59,746 bases of DNA from Alphaproteobacteria bacterium (GCA_018650465.1 JABIFY010000143.1:1-59746), one strand, 5' to 3'; shown: positions 47,052-55,682, counted from the stretch's first letter. The notes: a model not told the origin generated them from the sequence alone. Program-made: numbers and translations.

Positions 47052-47381
47052 TCAGGCGGGCTGGGTCAATGTTATCTTTTCACCAATGGCGGTACTGAGG
47101 TCGTCGGAAAAAAGCGTGTCCAGCCGACCTTGTTCTCGTGTACCCAGCCAGCTTTGTGTGGCCTCATCCCAGGCATAATGACTGGCACCAGAGATCGGCG
47201 AAGACAGCCAAAGCTGTTTCAGGGGCCTGTGGCGGTTCAGAATAAAAATCCGCCCGTCGTCCAGTTCGACACTGAGAACCGATCCGTCGCAGTCCACATC
47301 CACATCTACGGTGTCTTCAATCAGTTCGGCCCATGCCTCCAGCAAATTGGCGGCAATGGCCTCAAAGGCCTGATCTTCCAT
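47052..47381 (-). CDS. cyaY: Frataxin homologue CyaY
   Basis: A 109-residue frataxin-fold protein that binds iron and regulates IscS in Fe-S cluster assembly. The acidic N-terminal helix (AWAELIEDTVDVDVDCDG) and VLSVELDDGRIFILNRHRPL with the typical LKQLWLSSPISGASHYAWDE are clear. Start ATG 47381 has a GGAGA site 7 nt upstream; a longer upstream frame is unlikely. Confidence 0.92.
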   Translation of the reverse strand: MEDQAFEAIAANLLEAWAELIEDTVDVDVDCDGSVLSVELDDGRIFILNRHRPLKQLWLSSPISGASHYAWDEATQSWLGTREQGRLDTLFSDDLSTAIGEKITLTQPA

Positions 47382-47550
47382 ACAAAATTCTCCATTTAGC
47401 CGGTTTTTGCGCATCAAAAGACGCGATTGACCCAAATCAACAGCCTACGGCTTATCGGCGCAAGTTAACCTTCTGAAAGATTCTGCGCAACCGGCGCTTG
47501 CCATTGGGCCTCGCTTTGTCTATATAGGCCGCTTCCCGATTCGGAGCAGT

Positions 47551-47778
47551 ATGATGAAAAAAGAAATTCACCCGGAATACCACACCATTACCGTCGAAAT
47601 GACGGATGGCACGCAGTTCGAAACGCGCTCGACTTATGGCAGCGAAGGCGACGTGCTGAAACTGGACATTGACACCAAAACCCACCCGGCCTGGACCGGT
47701 CAGGGCGGCCACCTGGTTGACAGTGCTGGTCAGGTTGCCAAGTTCAACAAACGTTTCGAAGGTTTCGGCATCAAATAA
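47551..47778 (+). CDS. rpmE: 50S ribosomal protein L31 (cysteine-free form)
   Basis: A 75-residue ribosomal protein with the L31 pattern ([37 protein letters not shown]). It has no cysteine, so this is the zinc-free (C-minus) type, as is usual in many Alphaproteobacteria. GGAG precedes the start; the second ATG, one codon inside, is equally possible. Confidence 0.96.
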   Translation: MMKKEIHPEYHTITVEMTDGTQFETRSTYGSEGDVLKLDIDTKTHPAWTGQGGHLVDSAGQVAKFNKRFEGFGIK

Positions 47779-47800
47779 GCCAAACTTATCGTCCGACATT

Positions 47801-47839
47801 AAACGCGCCTGCGGATTTATTTCCGGGGCGCGTTTTTTT
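47801..47839 (+). terminator. Rho-independent terminator of rpmE
   Basis: AAACGCGCC (47801-47809) pairs with GGCGCGTTT (47827-47835), running into seven Ts. Confidence 0.9.
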
Positions 47840-47886
47840 GTGGGCGAATGCCTCCGCAAAAATCATTTTCTGGCACTGTTAAGCCA

Positions 47887-48024
47887 AATCCGGTGCCTGG
47901 CACAAGCGGCTTCGCGAAGCTGCCTGGCTCCGCATTTGGCGGTTGTTTTCGCGATGAACGCTGGCGATGCAAAAACCGGACGGAAAAGCGGAGCCAGGCA
48001 AGAAGAATGCCAGGCACCGGTTTT
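47887..48024. repeat. REPIN-like nested inverted repeat
   Basis: Two nested 13-bp arms mirror each other: CCGGTGCCTGGCA (47890-47902) with TGCCAGGCACCGG (48008-48020), and TGCCTGGCTCCGC (47921-47933) with GCGGAGCCAGGCA (47988-48000). The left side holds an extra 12-bp palindrome, GCTTCGCGAAGC (47909-47920). The centre is about 54 bp with no frame of interest. Two related motifs in inverted order resemble REPINs mobilised by IS200-like REP-associated transposases. No such transposase is in this window. Confidence 0.75.
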
Positions 48025-48071
48025 CCTGGGGCGGCGAAGCATGGGAGAAATTTTCCCTGACATTTTTCCCC

Positions 48072-48100
48072 CTTGAACCAAAAATCAGCTTGATTACATA
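48072..48100 (+). promoter_or_regulatory. Possible RpoH (heat-shock) promoter of hsp20
   Basis: CCCTTGAA (CTTGAA at 48072-48077) is the -35 form recognised by RpoH. A weaker -10-like ATTACATAA lies about 15 bp downstream. Distance to the hsp20 start codon is about 100 nt. Confidence 0.45.
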
Positions 48101-48107
48101 AGGTATG

Positions 48108-48203
48108 TCGGATGCCCATTTGGGGTCTGACAACCAAACCAGGGACTGGCCAATGATGGCAGGCCCGGTCATTCGTCCATTTGCTTCAAAGGAGAACTGG
48201 ACC
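48108..48203 (+). promoter_or_regulatory. ROSE-like RNA thermometer in the hsp20 leader
   Basis: In the roughly 95-nt leader the ribosome site AAGGAG lies just after TTTGCTTC. CTTC can pair with GGAG across a three-A loop, and TTGCT matches the conserved U-U/C-G-C-U of ROSE elements, which melt on heating and are typical of alphaproteobacterial small heat-shock genes. The rest of the fold was not computed. Confidence 0.45.
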
Positions 48204-48656
48204 ATGCGTAGCTTCGATTTATCTCCCCTTTTTCACACCTCTGTCGGCTTTGACCGCCTCAACCGGATGCTGGATACAGCCAACCGGGGTGACGAGCGCA
48301 GCCAGAATTATCCGCCCTACAATATCGAAAAGCTGAATGATAATGCCTATCGCATCATCATGGCGGTTGCCGGTTTTGGCGAAGATGACATTGAACTGAC
48401 CCAGCATGAAAATGCCCTGACAATCACGGGCAAGGCGCAAGAGGGCGAAAAGGATGCGGCCAAATTCCTGCATCAGGGCATCGCCCGCCGTGGCTTCCAG
48501 CGCCGCTTCGAACTGGCAGACTATATCCGCGTCTCAAGCGCCAATATGGAGAACGGCATGTTAGCCGTCGACCTGACACGCGAAGTGCCCGAAGAAATGA
48601 AACCGCGTCGTATCGAAATCCAGAGCGGTAGTGTGCTGGAACACAAAGCGGCTTAA
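48204..48656 (+). CDS. Small heat-shock protein Hsp20 (IbpA family)
   Basis: A 150-residue holdase chaperone. The alpha-crystallin domain includes YPPYNIEKLNDNAYRIIMAV, AGFGEDDIELTQHENALTITG and FQRRFELADYIRVSSANMENG with LAVDL. The N-terminal MRSFDLSPLFHTSVGFDRL is typical of alphaproteobacterial IbpA-like proteins. I placed the start at ATG 48204 with AAGGAG 8 nt upstream. Confidence 0.95.
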   Translation: MRSFDLSPLFHTSVGFDRLNRMLDTANRGDERSQNYPPYNIEKLNDNAYRIIMAVAGFGEDDIELTQHENALTITGKAQEGEKDAAKFLHQGIARRGFQRRFELADYIRVSSANMENGMLAVDLTREVPEEMKPRRIEIQSGSVLEHKAA

Positions 48657-48677
48657 GAAATCTTGTAACGTTTTTGG

Positions 48678-48711
48678 AAATGCCGGTATGGAAACGTACC
48701 GGCATTTTTTT
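48678..48711 (+). terminator. Rho-independent terminator of hsp20
   Basis: AAATGCCGGTA and TACCGGCATTT form an 11-bp stem followed by a T-run. Confidence 0.92.
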
Positions 48712-48772
48712 GTACCCTTGATTGCGGGTCCCTGCCGACGGATACTTCCGTACCCCTCAACAGGAGCGTCTC

Positions 48773-50155
48773 TTGGACAACTTGATCGAACAGTTTCAAA
48801 AACTTCTGGGCCCCAGCGGTGTCTTGCTGGGTGACGATGTCACGTCACGCGCGGCAGCCGTATTTGGTGGCGACGGCAGCAATCCGGCCAGTGCCATTTT
48901 ACGGCCGCGGACCACAGAAGACGTGTCGGAAATTCTGAAATTGTGCACTGCTGCCGGGCGGCGGATTGTGCCCTGGGGCGGCGGCACCGGCCTTGTGAAA
49001 GGCCAGATCGCCCATGATGGCGAACTTCAACTGTCGCTGGAACTAATGAACAAGGTCGAAAATGTGGACAGCCAGGCCCGAACAGCGGTGGTCCAGGCCG
49101 GTGTCACCTTGCAAGGCGTTCAGGAAGCGGCGGACGATGCCGACCTGTTTTTTCCGCTCGACCTGGGCGGACGTGGCACGGCCACCATCGGCGGTAATAT
49201 TTCCACCAATGCCGGTGGCAACAGGGTCGTGCGCTATGGCATGGCGCGGGACAATGTTCTGGGTATCGAGGCGGTGCTGGCCGATGGCACCATAATTTCT
49301 TCCCTGAACCAGATGATCAAGAACAATGCCGGGTACGATTTAAAACAAATGTTTATCGGCACCGAAGGTACACTTGGCGTGATCACACGTGCCGTCGTGC
49401 GTCTGCGTGAGAAGCCACGCAGTGAATGCACAGCCATGGTCGCCCTCGCAAGCTTTGACAACCTGATTGCCTTCCTGAAAGAAATCGACGGCCGCCTGGG
49501 CGGCACACTCAGTGCCTTTGAAGTGTTGTGGAACAACTATTACACCACCGTCACCAATGAAGACGCTTATCGCGCACCCATGCCGCAGGACTATCCCTAT
49601 TACATCCTGGTTGAGGCCCTGGGCGGTGATGCCAGTGATGATCAGGAGCGGTTTGAACGCGCCTTGATGGCGACAATGGAAGACGGTTTGCTTGCAGATG
49701 CGGTGATCGCCAAATCAGATTCAGAACGCGCGGACCTATGGGCTCTTCGGGATGCGGTTATGGTTTTCATCGAGGCTGGGCCCTGCTTCTCCTTTGATGT
49801 CAGTTTGCGCATTACCGACATGGAAGAATATTCCAACCAGGTCAAAACTGAAATCCAGGCGATTTGGCCACGGGGCAACGCCTATACCTTTGGCCATATT
49901 GGCGATGGCAACATTCATTTCCTGGTTTCGGTGGGTGATGGTAGCGACGACGCCCATCACAAAGTCGAGGAAATCGTCTACAAAAACCTGACTAAATATC
50001 GGGGCTCGGTGTCTGCTGAACATGGCGTGGGCATCGAGAAAAAACCTTGGCTGTATATCAGCCGCAGCGAAGAAGAAGTTGCCCTGATGCGCCGCTTAAA
50101 ACGCGCCATGGACCCGGGCGGTATTCTCAATCCCGGCAAAATATTCGACGTATAA
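48773..50155 (+). CDS. FAD-linked oxidase, glycolate oxidase/D-lactate dehydrogenase type
   Basis: A 460-residue flavoprotein. N-terminal FAD-binding domain of the vanillyl-alcohol oxidase fold: RIVPWGGGTGLVKGQ, LGGRGTATIGGNISTNAGGN, GTEGTLGVITRAVVRL. C-terminal domain has GHIGDGNIHFLV and EHGVGIEKKPWL with the conserved His residues, and the tail MDPGGILNPGKIF. Related enzymes oxidise D-lactate, D-2-hydroxyglutarate or glycolate. No GlcE/GlcF partner is adjacent, which favours a single-subunit D-2-hydroxyacid dehydrogenase. The TTG start at 48773 has an AGGAG 6 nt before it. Confidence 0.92.
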   Translation: MDNLIEQFQKLLGPSGVLLGDDVTSRAAAVFGGDGSNPASAILRPRTTEDVSEILKLCTAAGRRIVPWGGGTGLVKGQIAHDGELQLSLELMNKVENVDSQARTAVVQAGVTLQGVQEAADDADLFFPLDLGGRGTATIGGNISTNAGGNRVVRYGMARDNVLGIEAVLADGTIISSLNQMIKNNAGYDLKQMFIGTEGTLGVITRAVVRLREKPRSECTAMVALASFDNLIAFLKEIDGRLGGTLSAFEVLWNNYYTTVTNEDAYRAPMPQDYPYYILVEALGGDASDDQERFERALMATMEDGLLADAVIAKSDSERADLWALRDAVMVFIEAGPCFSFDVSLRITDMEEYSNQVKTEIQAIWPRGNAYTFGHIGDGNIHFLVSVGDGSDDAHHKVEEIVYKNLTKYRGSVSAEHGVGIEKKPWLYISRSEEEVALMRRLKRAMDPGGILNPGKIFDV

Positions 50156-50166
50156 TTCTCAAGACA

Positions 50167-50212
50167 CAAAAAAACCCGCCCCGGAATAATCCTCCAGGGC
50201 GGGTCGTTTTGT
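50167..50212. terminator. Bidirectional terminator
   Basis: ACCCGCCC (50174-50181) pairs with GGGCGGGT (50197-50204), flanked by A-run on one side and T-rich on the other. It serves the FAD oxidase on the plus strand and the acyl-CoA dehydrogenase on the minus strand. Confidence 0.88.
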
Positions 50213-50223
50213 TGTCGCGAAGC

Positions 50224-51426
50224 CTATTGGTATTTACGGGCTTCCAGACGGGCGATCTGATCGGTGTGGACTTCATCAGGGCCGTCGGCCAGGCGCAGGG
50301 TACGCTGGTGGGCGTAGGCCATAGCCAGGTTGAAGTCCTGACTGACACCACCGGCACCATGAATCTGAATGGCGCGGTCGATCACACGGGTCGACATGTT
50401 GGGACCAACCACCTTGATCATGGCGATTTCCTGGCGGGCTTCTTTATTGCCAACCGTATCCATCATGTAAGCGGCCTTCAGGGTCAGAAGACGCGCCTGT
50501 TCGATCTCCATACGGGAATCAGCGATGGCTTTACGGGTCATGCCAAGGTCGGCGATGGGACTGCCAAAAGCGACGCGGGATTTGGCCCGTTTGACGGCAG
50601 CTTCCAGGGCACGTTCGGCAACACCGATTGAGCGCATGCAGTGGTGAATACGGCCAGGGCCTAAACGACCTTGTGCAATTTCAAAGCCACGGCCTTCGCC
50701 AAGCAAAATGTTTTCGACGGGCACGCGTACGTCCTTGAAGTCCATTTCCATGTGACCATGCGGCGCATCGTCATAACCAAAAACGCTGAGCGAGCGCATG
50801 GCGGTAACGCCTGGTGTGTCCATGGGAACCAGGATCATGGATTGTTGCGAGTGGCGGCTGGCGGTTGGATCGGTCTTGCCCATGAAGATCAGTATCTTAC
50901 AGCGCGGATCACCGGCACCTGAGGTCCACCATTTGCGGCCATTGATGACATATTCATCGCCATCGCGCACGATGCTGCTTTCGATGTTTGTCGCATCAGA
51001 CGAGGCAACAGCCGGTTCGGTCATGGCAAAGCCAGAACGAATTTCACCAGCCAAAAGTGGCTTCAGCCATTTGTCCTGATTTTCCGGCGAGGCATAGCGC
51101 GTCAGCACTTCCATGTTGCCGGTATCGGGGGCGGAGCAGTTAAAGACTTCAGCCGCAAAGCCCACACGACCCATGATTTCGCACAAAGGTGCATATTCAA
51201 GGTTGGTGAGACCGGCACCCAAATCTGATTCAGGCAAGAACAGGTTCCATAGGCCATCGGCCTTGGCTTTGACTTTCAGTTCTTCGACAATGGCTGTTGG
51301 CTGCCAGCGGTCACCTTCGTCGATCTGTTCGTGGAACAGCAATTCGTTGGGATAGACATGTTCGTCCATGAACGCCATGACACGTTCGCGCAATTCCTGT
51401 ACGCGTTCGGAATATTCGAAATCCAT
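50224..51426 (-). CDS. Acyl-CoA dehydrogenase family protein
   Basis: A 400-residue flavoprotein of beta-oxidation or related acyl-CoA metabolism. The FAD/substrate motifs are [18 protein letters not shown] and [19 protein letters not shown]. Late motifs include [20 protein letters not shown] and the C-terminal [20 protein letters not shown]. The sequence resembles the ACAD10/11-like group (N-terminal [11 protein letters not shown]), acting perhaps on long or branched acyl-CoAs. Start set at ATG 51426; longer upstream frame is not family-like. Confidence 0.95.
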   Translation of the reverse strand: MDFEYSERVQELRERVMAFMDEHVYPNELLFHEQIDEGDRWQPTAIVEELKVKAKADGLWNLFLPESDLGAGLTNLEYAPLCEIMGRVGFAAEVFNCSAPDTGNMEVLTRYASPENQDKWLKPLLAGEIRSGFAMTEPAVASSDATNIESSIVRDGDEYVINGRKWWTSGAGDPRCKILIFMGKTDPTASRHSQQSMILVPMDTPGVTAMRSLSVFGYDDAPHGHMEMDFKDVRVPVENILLGEGRGFEIAQGRLGPGRIHHCMRSIGVAERALEAAVKRAKSRVAFGSPIADLGMTRKAIADSRMEIEQARLLTLKAAYMMDTVGNKEARQEIAMIKVVGPNMSTRVIDRAIQIHGAGGVSQDFNLAMAYAHQRTLRLADGPDEVHTDQIARLEARKYQ

Positions 51427-51517
51427 TGTTACCTGCCTTGATTCTTTGAGATTTGACGGAAGGGGGGTCGAAAAGATAATTCCCCGCCATTCTAGAAGGT
51501 TTTTTCCGGTTTGGGAA

Positions 51518-51970
51518 TTAGCGCCTGGTTTTAAAAAATTCGCGCAACAAATTGGCCGATCTTTGTTCATCCAGGCCACCATAGACATCCGGAGCGTGAT
51601 GGCACGACGATGAAGCATAAATGCGCGGTCCATGCTCAACACCACCGCTTTTTTGATCTGCCGCCCCAAAATAGAGCCGCCGGATGCGGGCAAAACTGAT
51701 GGCCTGGGCGCACATGGGGCAAGGTTCCAGCGTTACATAAAGATCACATCCCACCAAGCGTTCAGTTCCGCGTGAAGCTGCACCTGCCCGAATCACCAGC
51801 ATTTCTGCATGGGCCGTGGGGTCATCCTGTCCCCGTGTGCGATTACCGTCAGCGGCTACGACAGCCCCTGTGGACGGATCGACCAGCACAGCGCCTACGG
51901 GCACTTCACCGCGGGCCGCCGCCTGTTCCGCCTGGGCCAGGGCCTGGGCCATATAGTCCTTATTATCCAT
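51518..51970 (-). CDS. tadA: tRNA-specific adenosine deaminase
   Basis: A 150-residue zinc enzyme forming inosine at tRNA-Arg(ACG) position 34. Zinc and catalytic motifs: [10 protein letters not shown] (His, Glu) and [13 protein letters not shown] (two Cys). Length and N-terminal [20 protein letters not shown] fit the family. Located 92 bp upstream of the acyl-CoA dehydrogenase gene. Confidence 0.95.
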   Translation of the reverse strand: MDNKDYMAQALAQAEQAAARGEVPVGAVLVDPSTGAVVAADGNRTRGQDDPTAHAEMLVIRAGAASRGTERLVGCDLYVTLEPCPMCAQAISFARIRRLYFGAADQKSGGVEHGPRIYASSSCHHAPDVYGGLDEQRSANLLREFFKTRR

Positions 51971-52023
51971 GTGTTGTTTATAAAGGATTGTCGTTTTTCT
52001 TCCATATGGTTATGTTCCCGCTC

Positions 52024-52746
52024 ATGAACAAAAGACCCTTGATCGGCCTGACCATGGATGCCGAGGATGCCGGTGGTTATTCAAAATTTCCCTGGTACGC
52101 CTTGCGTCGGAACTATTGCGGATCGGTGGTTAATGCCGGTGGTGTGCCGCTGGCTTTGGCAAATGAAGCCTCTCTGGTCGAGGCCTATCTGGATACCATT
52201 GATGGTCTGATCGTCACGGGCGGGGCCTTTGACGTGGACCCGGCCCTGTTCGGGGCATCGGACATACATGAAAAGGTCGACCTGAAGCCGGACCGCACGG
52301 ATTTCGAGATGGCCATCACCAAAGGTGCCCTGGCGCGTGACATGCCAGTGCTGGGAATTTGTGGAGGCCAGCAGTTATTGCATGTGGTGCTGGGCGGCAA
52401 ATTGATCCAGCATATCCCCGATACGATTGACACTGACATTAATCATGAACAGCCCAACCCCCGAGATGAAGCCGGGCACAGCATTACCGTCAAGGCAGGC
52501 ACCATGTTGCACAAAATTGTCGGTGCTACAGAAATGAACGTTAACAGTGCCCATCACCAGGCAGCCCTGGACGAACCAGACGGTGTGGTCATCAACGCCC
52601 GTGCCAAGGACGGCGTCATCGAAGGCATGGAAGCCCCGGCCTACAAATTTTGCCTCGGCGTGGAATGGCACCCTGAATTTGAGATCGATCCCGGCGACGC
52701 CAAAATCCTGAAAGCATTCGTGGAAGCCAGTTATGCCCGAGTCTGA
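52024..52746 (+). CDS. Class I glutamine amidotransferase, PuuD-like hydrolase
   Basis: A 240-residue peptidase C26 family protein. The nucleophile is Cys113 in VLGICGGQQLLHV; the His/Glu pair lies in GVEWHPEFE. Members hydrolyse gamma-glutamyl bonds, for example gamma-glutamyl-GABA in putrescine breakdown. The usual GICRG reads GICGG here. I chose ATG 52024 (MNKRPLIGLTMD); ATG 52006 is also in frame. It overlaps rluB by 14 bp. Confidence 0.9.
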   Translation: MNKRPLIGLTMDAEDAGGYSKFPWYALRRNYCGSVVNAGGVPLALANEASLVEAYLDTIDGLIVTGGAFDVDPALFGASDIHEKVDLKPDRTDFEMAITKGALARDMPVLGICGGQQLLHVVLGGKLIQHIPDTIDTDINHEQPNPRDEAGHSITVKAGTMLHKIVGATEMNVNSAHHQAALDEPDGVVINARAKDGVIEGMEAPAYKFCLGVEWHPEFEIDPGDAKILKAFVEASYARV

Positions 52747-53638
52747 AATACCCGAAGACCTGACGCCAGACGAGGGGGCCAAAGGGGAGCGTATTGCCAA
52801 ACGTATGGCTGCGGCGGGATTGTGTTCACGTCGTGAAGCCGAACGCTGGATCAATGCCGGGCGGGTTGAAGTCGATGGCGAAGTCCTGACCACTGCCGCC
52901 TTTCTGGTTACGGAAGAAAGCAAGATTGTCGTCGATGGAAACCCCCTGTCGGGAACCGGGCCGCAACGCCTGTGGCTCTATCATAAACCAACCGGCGTGA
53001 TCACCACCCACAGGGACCCGCAGGGCCGCCAAACCGTGTTTGAGACTTTGCCGCGGACTATGCCGCGTGTGGTCTCGGTGGGACGTCTTGATCTGAATTC
53101 GGAGGGCCTGTTGCTGCTGACCACAGATGGGGAGTTGGCCCGCAAGCTTGAACATCCGTCCAATGGCTGGGCAAGGCGTTATCGGGTACGTATCCATGGC
53201 CGGCCACAGCCCGATGAACTGGCAGCCCTGGATAAAGGCATCACCGTTGAAGGCGTGCACTATGCCTCCATCAAGGCCGAACTGGAACGCCAGCAAGGGG
53301 CCAATGCCTGGCTTAAAGTAACCCTGACCGAAGGCAAAAACCGGGAAATCCGCCGAGTGTTTAATCATCTTGGCTATGAAGTCGGACGTTTGATCCGTAC
53401 CGGCTATGGCCCGTTTGAACTGGGTCAACTGAAAGTGCGTGAGGTAACGGAGATTGCCGGGGCCGTGTTGCGTCAGCAAACCGGCGACAGCAGCAAACCG
53501 GTGCGATCTGACAAATGGGCGAAAGCCAAAAAGAAGCCAGCCAAAAAACGCCCTGGCAAAACCAAGGAATTCGAAGACCGCAAGCCGGGCGGCAAAAGAC
53601 GAAAAGTAAAAAAGAAGCCTGATGCCGCAAAACCGTAA
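52733..53638 (+). CDS. rluB: 23S rRNA pseudouridine synthase RluB-like
   Basis: A 301-residue RsuA/RluB-type enzyme. N-terminal S4 domain (ERIAKRMAAAGLCSRREAER) binds RNA; the catalytic Asp is in VGRLDLNSEGLLLLT; GKNREIRRVFNHLGYEVGRL is the late motif. The C-terminal about 50 residues are a strongly basic Lys-rich tail (KAKKKPAKKRPGKTKE), expected to contact rRNA. Probably isomerises U2605 of 23S rRNA. Confidence 0.93.
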   Translation: MPESEIPEDLTPDEGAKGERIAKRMAAAGLCSRREAERWINAGRVEVDGEVLTTAAFLVTEESKIVVDGNPLSGTGPQRLWLYHKPTGVITTHRDPQGRQTVFETLPRTMPRVVSVGRLDLNSEGLLLLTTDGELARKLEHPSNGWARRYRVRIHGRPQPDELAALDKGITVEGVHYASIKAELERQQGANAWLKVTLTEGKNREIRRVFNHLGYEVGRLIRTGYGPFELGQLKVREVTEIAGAVLRQQTGDSSKPVRSDKWAKAKKKPAKKRPGKTKEFEDRKPGGKRRKVKKKPDAAKP

Positions 53639-54242
53639 CCCCCGGCGTGATCCCGGTGCCGTGCGTATCATTGGCGGCAAGCACAAGGGCCGCAAACTGG
53701 ACGTGCCCAATGACGGCTCCGTGCGCCCCACATCCGACCGTGCCCGCGAGGCCCTGTTCAATATCCTGAGCCATGGCGATTACCGCACCGACGCAGGTCC
53801 CTTACCCATGGGCATCAAAGTGTTGGATGTTTTTTCAGGCTCAGGTGCCTTGGGGCTGGAGGCCCTGTCTCGCGGGGCTGATCATGTGGCCTTCCTTGAA
53901 CAAGATTCTGGCAATCTGAGAACAATCCGCAGTAACGCCATCAAGATGGGTGAAAGCGGAGCCATCTCCATGCTGCAACGCGACGGCACTCGCCCTGGCC
54001 CCACGCCAGTTGGCGGCCAGGTCCCGGCAGATTTGGTTTTCCTGGATGCCCCCTATGACAGTGGCCTCGGCAGTGTGGCGCTTGTTGAATTGGCCAAAGC
54101 TGGCTGGCTGGCCGACAACTGCCTCGCCGTCATCGAAACCGGTGCCCGCGAAGACGTCGCAACACCCGAAGGCTTCGACCAGGTCGACCAGCGCAAGTAC
54201 GGCATATGTGTGATGACGATCTTCCGGCGGGGTGAGGGTTAA
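53622..54242 (+). CDS. rsmD: 16S rRNA (guanine(966)-N2)-methyltransferase RsmD
   Basis: A 206-residue SAM-dependent methyltransferase. Motifs are RIIGGKHKGRKLDVP, VRPTSDRAREALFNIL, and the SAM-binding VLDVFSGSGALGLEALSRGA. The catalytic motif, usually DPPY, here reads DAPY (LVFLDAPYDSG), an uncommon change at a central residue. It overlaps rluB by 17 bp. Confidence 0.93.
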   Translation: MPQNRNPRRDPGAVRIIGGKHKGRKLDVPNDGSVRPTSDRAREALFNILSHGDYRTDAGPLPMGIKVLDVFSGSGALGLEALSRGADHVAFLEQDSGNLRTIRSNAIKMGESGAISMLQRDGTRPGPTPVGGQVPADLVFLDAPYDSGLGSVALVELAKAGWLADNCLAVIETGAREDVATPEGFDQVDQRKYGICVMTIFRRGEG

Positions 54243-54256
54243 CCGCCTTAACATAT

Positions 54257-54356
54257 CGTCATGCGCGGGCGTGACCCGCGTATCCACGTCTTCTGGCATG
54301 GAAACACATCTGATTTCGTCAAGACGTGGGTACCCGGATCAAGTCCGGGCATGACG
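54257..54356. repeat. Palindromic dispersed repeat, copy 2
   Basis: Left arm CGTCATGCGCGGGCGTGACC to TATCCACGTCTT; right arm AAGACGTGGGTACCCGG to CCGGGCATGACG. It is related to 24675-24762 in reverse orientation, down to a shared GATTTCGT-AAGACGTGGGTACCCGG junction. The centre is longer here (about 28 nt). Confidence 0.85.
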
Positions 54357-54403
54357 ATGAATTAAAGTTTGGGTGAAATTTCCCGCCCTCGACCCATTAA
54401 TCA

Positions 54404-54433
54404 CAAAAAGGAGCCGCCAGTTCCTGGCGGCTC
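54404..54433 (-). terminator. Terminator on the minus strand
   Basis: GAGCCGCCAG (54411-54420) and CTGGCGGCTC (54424-54433) form a 10-bp stem; the minus-strand RNA continues with CUUUUUG. It would end the transcript of the unknown gene at 54538-54996. Little else is in this 295-bp gap apart from the palindromic repeat. Confidence 0.8.
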
Positions 54434-54537
54434 AGTGTTCAACAGGGAGGCGCACCTCTCAGTGCGGACTTACATCCTGTAGGGACTATAGTGAAGGAAG
54501 TGTTAACGAATTTGTCCAAAATTTGACGAGACACGCT

Positions 54538-54996
54538 TTAACTTAACTTCGGTGGGGGTGGAAATCTGCCCAAGAATTTTCGAGCTCGTGGTAAAGCGTT
54601 GTGCAAAAACTGATTAGGCTCCCTCAACCACAGCCCTATGTAATTGCGGGATAATTTCTCCGAAACAAGAACTTCTTTTGGCAATTCGACAAGTGAAGCG
54701 TGCCAACCGCGCCATTTCCGTTGTGCTCCTTTAATGGTGTGTTCGATATATTTTTCGCGGCACGAAAAACCGTGATAGTCAAAAATCCAGTTATCCGATG
54801 CGACAACGATATGACTGCCGATATAACCGTCCCCTGGACAGAACCACAACGGAGTTGCTTTTTGGTCGGGATATTGCTCAAAAAATACCCAGGCCAGAAT
54901 ATGACAAGCACCACAAGCAAAAAATACACGGTCAGGCAGCGCCCAGCGTTTTACAGGATCATTTTTTGAGTAGCCTTGAGTTCTTGTTTGGTACAC
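54538..54996 (-). CDS. Hypothetical protein with conserved-looking Cys/His/Asp residues
   Basis: A 152-residue protein that I do not recognise. It starts with GTG, has no signal peptide or clear membrane helix, and is rich in aromatics and basic residues at the C terminus. FACGACHILAWVFFE (Cys28, Cys31, His32) followed by YIGSHIVVASDNWIFDYHG (His62, Asp73) is spaced like the Cys-His-Asp triad of papain-like/NlpC-P60 or transglutaminase folds. That link is a guess. Its codons and AT content differ from neighbours, suggesting recent acquisition. Confidence 0.7.
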   Translation of the reverse strand: MYQTRTQGYSKNDPVKRWALPDRVFFACGACHILAWVFFEQYPDQKATPLWFCPGDGYIGSHIVVASDNWIFDYHGFSCREKYIEHTIKGAQRKWRGWHASLVELPKEVLVSEKLSRNYIGLWLREPNQFLHNALPRARKFLGRFPPPPKLS

Positions 54997-55013
54997 CGGG
55001 AATCAATCTTCCC

Positions 55014-55682
55014 TCACTCTGCTGCGTCTGGCCTGGCCCGGTTACGTTTGTCTTCCGGGATGGCGGCATATTCAGCTGTGAATTTCATGCGCTTCTCGGC
55101 GATACCGGTGTCGCGCATTTCGTAGCCGTTGCCGGGGTAGGCGCGCATGTCTTCTTCAAGGGTCGGGGTGGTGACGTCCGGCCAATGGCCAGGTTGGGGT
55201 GCGGCACCTTCGGCGGCGATGTCCAGGGGTTGCACGTCGTGGATGGCGGGCGGGTTCACCACTTCGCAAGTGGCCCAGCTGATTTCCAGGGGAATGTTGT
55301 TGGGGTCAAAGAAATAAATTGACCACAGCGTGCCATGATCGACGGCACCGTCAACTTCGATTCCGGCGGCCTCCAGTTTGTCTTTGACGGCAAACAGATC
55401 AGCACGGCTTTTCACATGGACTGAAAGATGATCAAAGCCAAGTGGTTCCTTGGAGGGCGAGCCATGGAACTTGCGTTTCATGTCGCTGGCCCCTTCATAT
55501 TCGAAAAAGGCGATCAGGGTATTTCCGGCCCGGAAGAAATAATGCCGATAGCCATCGTGACCAATACCAGCATTCAGTTCCATGCCCAACAGGTCACGGT
55601 AAAAGCGCACGGTCTTCACCATGTCATTGGTAATGAAGGCAAGATGATCAATGCCCGTGATCTTGTCTGTTAAATCCACCAT
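55014..55682 (-). CDS. VOC family (glyoxalase/dioxygenase fold) protein
   Basis: A 222-residue protein with two beta-alpha-beta-beta-beta modules. Potential metal ligands are His13 in GIDHLAFIT, a Glu in LIAFFEYEG, His in FDHLSVHV and Glu in IPLEISWAT. A hydrophilic C-terminal extension of about 80 residues is unusual (DMRAYPGNGYEMRDTGIAE). Function could be isomerase, lyase or ring-cleaving dioxygenase. Divergent from the TRAP permease genes. Confidence 0.85.
   Translation of the reverse strand: MVDLTDKITGIDHLAFITNDMVKTVRFYRDLLGMELNAGIGHDGYRHYFFRAGNTLIAFFEYEGASDMKRKFHGSPSKEPLGFDHLSVHVKSRADLFAVKDKLEAAGIEVDGAVDHGTLWSIYFFDPNNIPLEISWATCEVVNPPAIHDVQPLDIAAEGAAPQPGHWPDVTTPTLEEDMRAYPGNGYEMRDTGIAEKRMKFTAEYAAIPEDKRNRARPDAAE

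Noticed and set aside
47863-48205. Small open frames across the nested inverted repeat before hsp20
   Set aside because: Several frames on both strands run through the palindromes; none has a ribosome site or recognisable protein pattern.
52826-53761. A 311-codon minus-strand frame opposite rluB
   Set aside because: Shadow frame; the plus strand has a complete RluB.
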